From assembly GCA_001724265.1 (NCBI GenBank), contig MEDY01000091.1:18905-82904 (forward strand): a DNA stretch of 64,000 nucleotides. Direction: 5' to 3'. Every line of letters starts with the position of its first letter. Positions within the stretch are counted from its first letter, which is position 1. Under the pieces are notes generated by a model. It had not been told where the DNA came from. It saw only the letters and a list, made by a program, of their open reading frames with translations, and ran no database searches. This document shows positions 62,790 through 64,000 of this stretch, piece after piece. Source of the stretch: Rhizaria sp. SCN 62-66. Its lineage: Eukaryota > Rhizaria, unplaced. The position numbers were made by a program, and so were the translations under genes.

Positions 62790-63641
62790 TTAAAGCCATG
62801 AGTTGACAGTGAGTGAGGTGGGCTGGCGCGAGACATCCTGGGGGCGCTTAGGCGCAGTGTAAACGTAGTGGTCGCGGTGGCGGTGGCCTGTCACAGAGAA
62901 TAACCAGGAGAAAAAACATTAGCAAGTAAACAAGGATGAATATAAACATGTCAGAAAAACAAATATGTAAGGTCATTATATTTTATCATGAACAATATAA
63001 CTCGAAGACGAATGTTAAATGCATCATATCAATCTGAAATCGTGCGTACCATAGCCGAGTCCAGCGGGAGCGTAAATGATTCTGCCTTTCTCGTCGTACT
63101 GCGTCGGCTTGTCCTTGTTTCCTGTGGACCTACGAGCGGCGCCAAACTCGGTGCCGGGCACGGAAATGTGCAGCCGCACGCTAGCGTTGACAGATGCACC
63201 GATGTTTCCAGCGCTCATGACGTCCTCGCCGCTCGCCAGGCGCGCAGCAGCCGGGTTGCCGGTCGTGTCGAACGAGTTCGAGCCCGCGCCAGGACGCGCC
63301 GCGGCGGGCGCGGTCGCGGCGGGCGCGGTCGCGGCAAAAGATACAGCGGGCGCAGTTACCTTGGCGCGCTGCTGGAGAAGCTGCGCAGCGGTGGGCATGC
63401 GGTCGGCGTCTGAGCTGGCGAGGTAGCGCGAGTGGTCGCGGTGGTGGATACCGTAGCCCAGCGACGCGGCGTCGATGTTCGGAACGTACTTCGCGCGGCG
63501 CTCGGCTGACGACTCAAGAGGAGGAAGAGTTCCCTCAAGGGCCTTCATGATGTCCTTAACAGTCATGTTCATAGTCACAGTGACGCCCGAAGAGGTCTGG
63601 CTGGGCTGCGTCTGGCTAAGAGAAGCGGACTGGGCTGACAT
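62790..63641 (-). CDS. unrecognised 229-aa protein with repeated GYG-HRDH motif
   Basis: The exons are 63641-63050 and 62887-62790. The 162-nt intron (GTACGC...GACAG) joins G+GC to give Gly, producing 229 residues. ATG 63641 is taken because the in-frame ATG at 63674 is separated from it by a sequence ending in CGCAG that resembles an acceptor. Near the N-terminus is a short block (MTVKDIMKALEGTLPPLES). An Ala/Pro/Thr-rich middle follows. Two copies of a short motif, LGYGIHHRDHSRY (about 60-72) and LGYGHRHRDHYVY (about 194-206, formed across the splice junction), bracket it. No family was recognised. Such repeated short aromatic/basic motifs occur in some microtubule-associated axonemal proteins, which is only a suggestion. 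The stop is TAA. Confidence 0.65.
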
Positions 63642-64000
63642 CTGCGCGATGAGATACGTGGGTGATAAAATCATCCGATCAAAAGGTTTTTAATAAAAGT
63701 TAGAACATACAAAATGAAAATATGTCAAACATGCAAAATTAATCACTATTAACGATGACACATTGCACTAGAGTCAAAGAAATCTCAGCGAACCAAGAAG
63801 AAACGGCCTGACTCCATCCGACCACAAACGAAACCAGCCTTCCTATTTTTCGTCTATACGACTTCCTTATTATCGCACGGATATGATGATAAGACAACAT
63901 TTGTGACGCACGACATTTTACATTTAAAAAAGCATGTGAGACGGTGACTAAGACGGCCCGCGGTGTATTCCCCTCGCTGTGTCCAAAGGTGGTGTTTCTG
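63642..64000. other. right-edge AT-rich region
   Basis: This is DNA upstream of the last minus-strand gene, running off the window. No coding feature was seen beyond possible 5'UTR sequence. Confidence 0.35.

Overview
The window is nuclear DNA of a unicellular eukaryote, most likely a flagellated protist. The supported genes are eukaryotic: NOP58, SSF1/Peter Pan, CLP1, SYF2, VPS4, TAPT1 and a full-size PDR-type ABCG transporter. Seventeen spliceosomal introns of 126-292 nt can be placed by reading frame and homology. Exons are very GC-rich and end in G/C at third codon positions, while introns and intergenic DNA are AT-rich, so every gene edge is a sharp composition step. Proteins carry long Ala/Ser/Gly/Pro, poly-Gln and acidic insertions. 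A very large AK9-like protein suggests a cilium. A peptide deformylase, a cobalamin adenosyltransferase and a haem-pathway deaminase imply an organelle with its own translation. I cannot name the species.

Layout, left to right. 0.4-6.7 kb: a DUF7906-type membrane protein and a secreted saposin-like protein (both +). 6.9-7.8 kb: a two-exon, four-helix membrane protein ending in an ER-retrieval-like KKTE (-). 8.4-11.5 kb: a hugely expanded two-exon peptide deformylase (+). 11.9-14.8 kb: a low-complexity Ala/acidic protein and a UPF0047/YjbQ protein (+). 15.1-19.9 kb: a TAPT1 homologue (-). 20.6-22.4 kb: a cyclophilin fused to SYF2 (+). 23.1-27.7 kb: an ABCG/PDR transporter with an in-frame TAG (-). 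28.7-47.4 kb: a 6,216-residue, single-exon adenylate-kinase-9-like protein (-). 48.0-49.9 kb: a Cys-cluster protein (+). 50.3-52.0 kb: VPS4 (-). 52.5-53.8 kb: cobalamin adenosyltransferase (+). 54.2-55.8 kb: porphobilinogen deaminase (-). 56.3-60.2 kb: a divergent NOP58 / SSF1 pair. 60.6-62.3 kb: CLP1 (+). 62.8-63.6 kb: an unrecognised protein (-).

Themes. NOP58 and SSF1, both ribosome-biogenesis factors, are transcribed divergently from a shared 0.6-kb interval holding a perfect 9-bp inverted repeat. The SYF2 fusion and CLP1 are mRNA-processing factors. MMAB and HMBS, both tetrapyrrole-related, are convergent neighbours.

The most unusual signals are four. (1) Two in-frame TAG codons occur inside otherwise intact genes, and none of the 18 supported genes ends in TAG (9 TAA, 9 TGA). 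(2) The intron donor consensus is GTACGY, in 14 of 17 introns. (3) The peptide deformylase has about 557 residues between its metal-ligand motifs. (4) A cyclophilin is fused to SYF2. No tRNA, rRNA, transposon or CRISPR array was seen.
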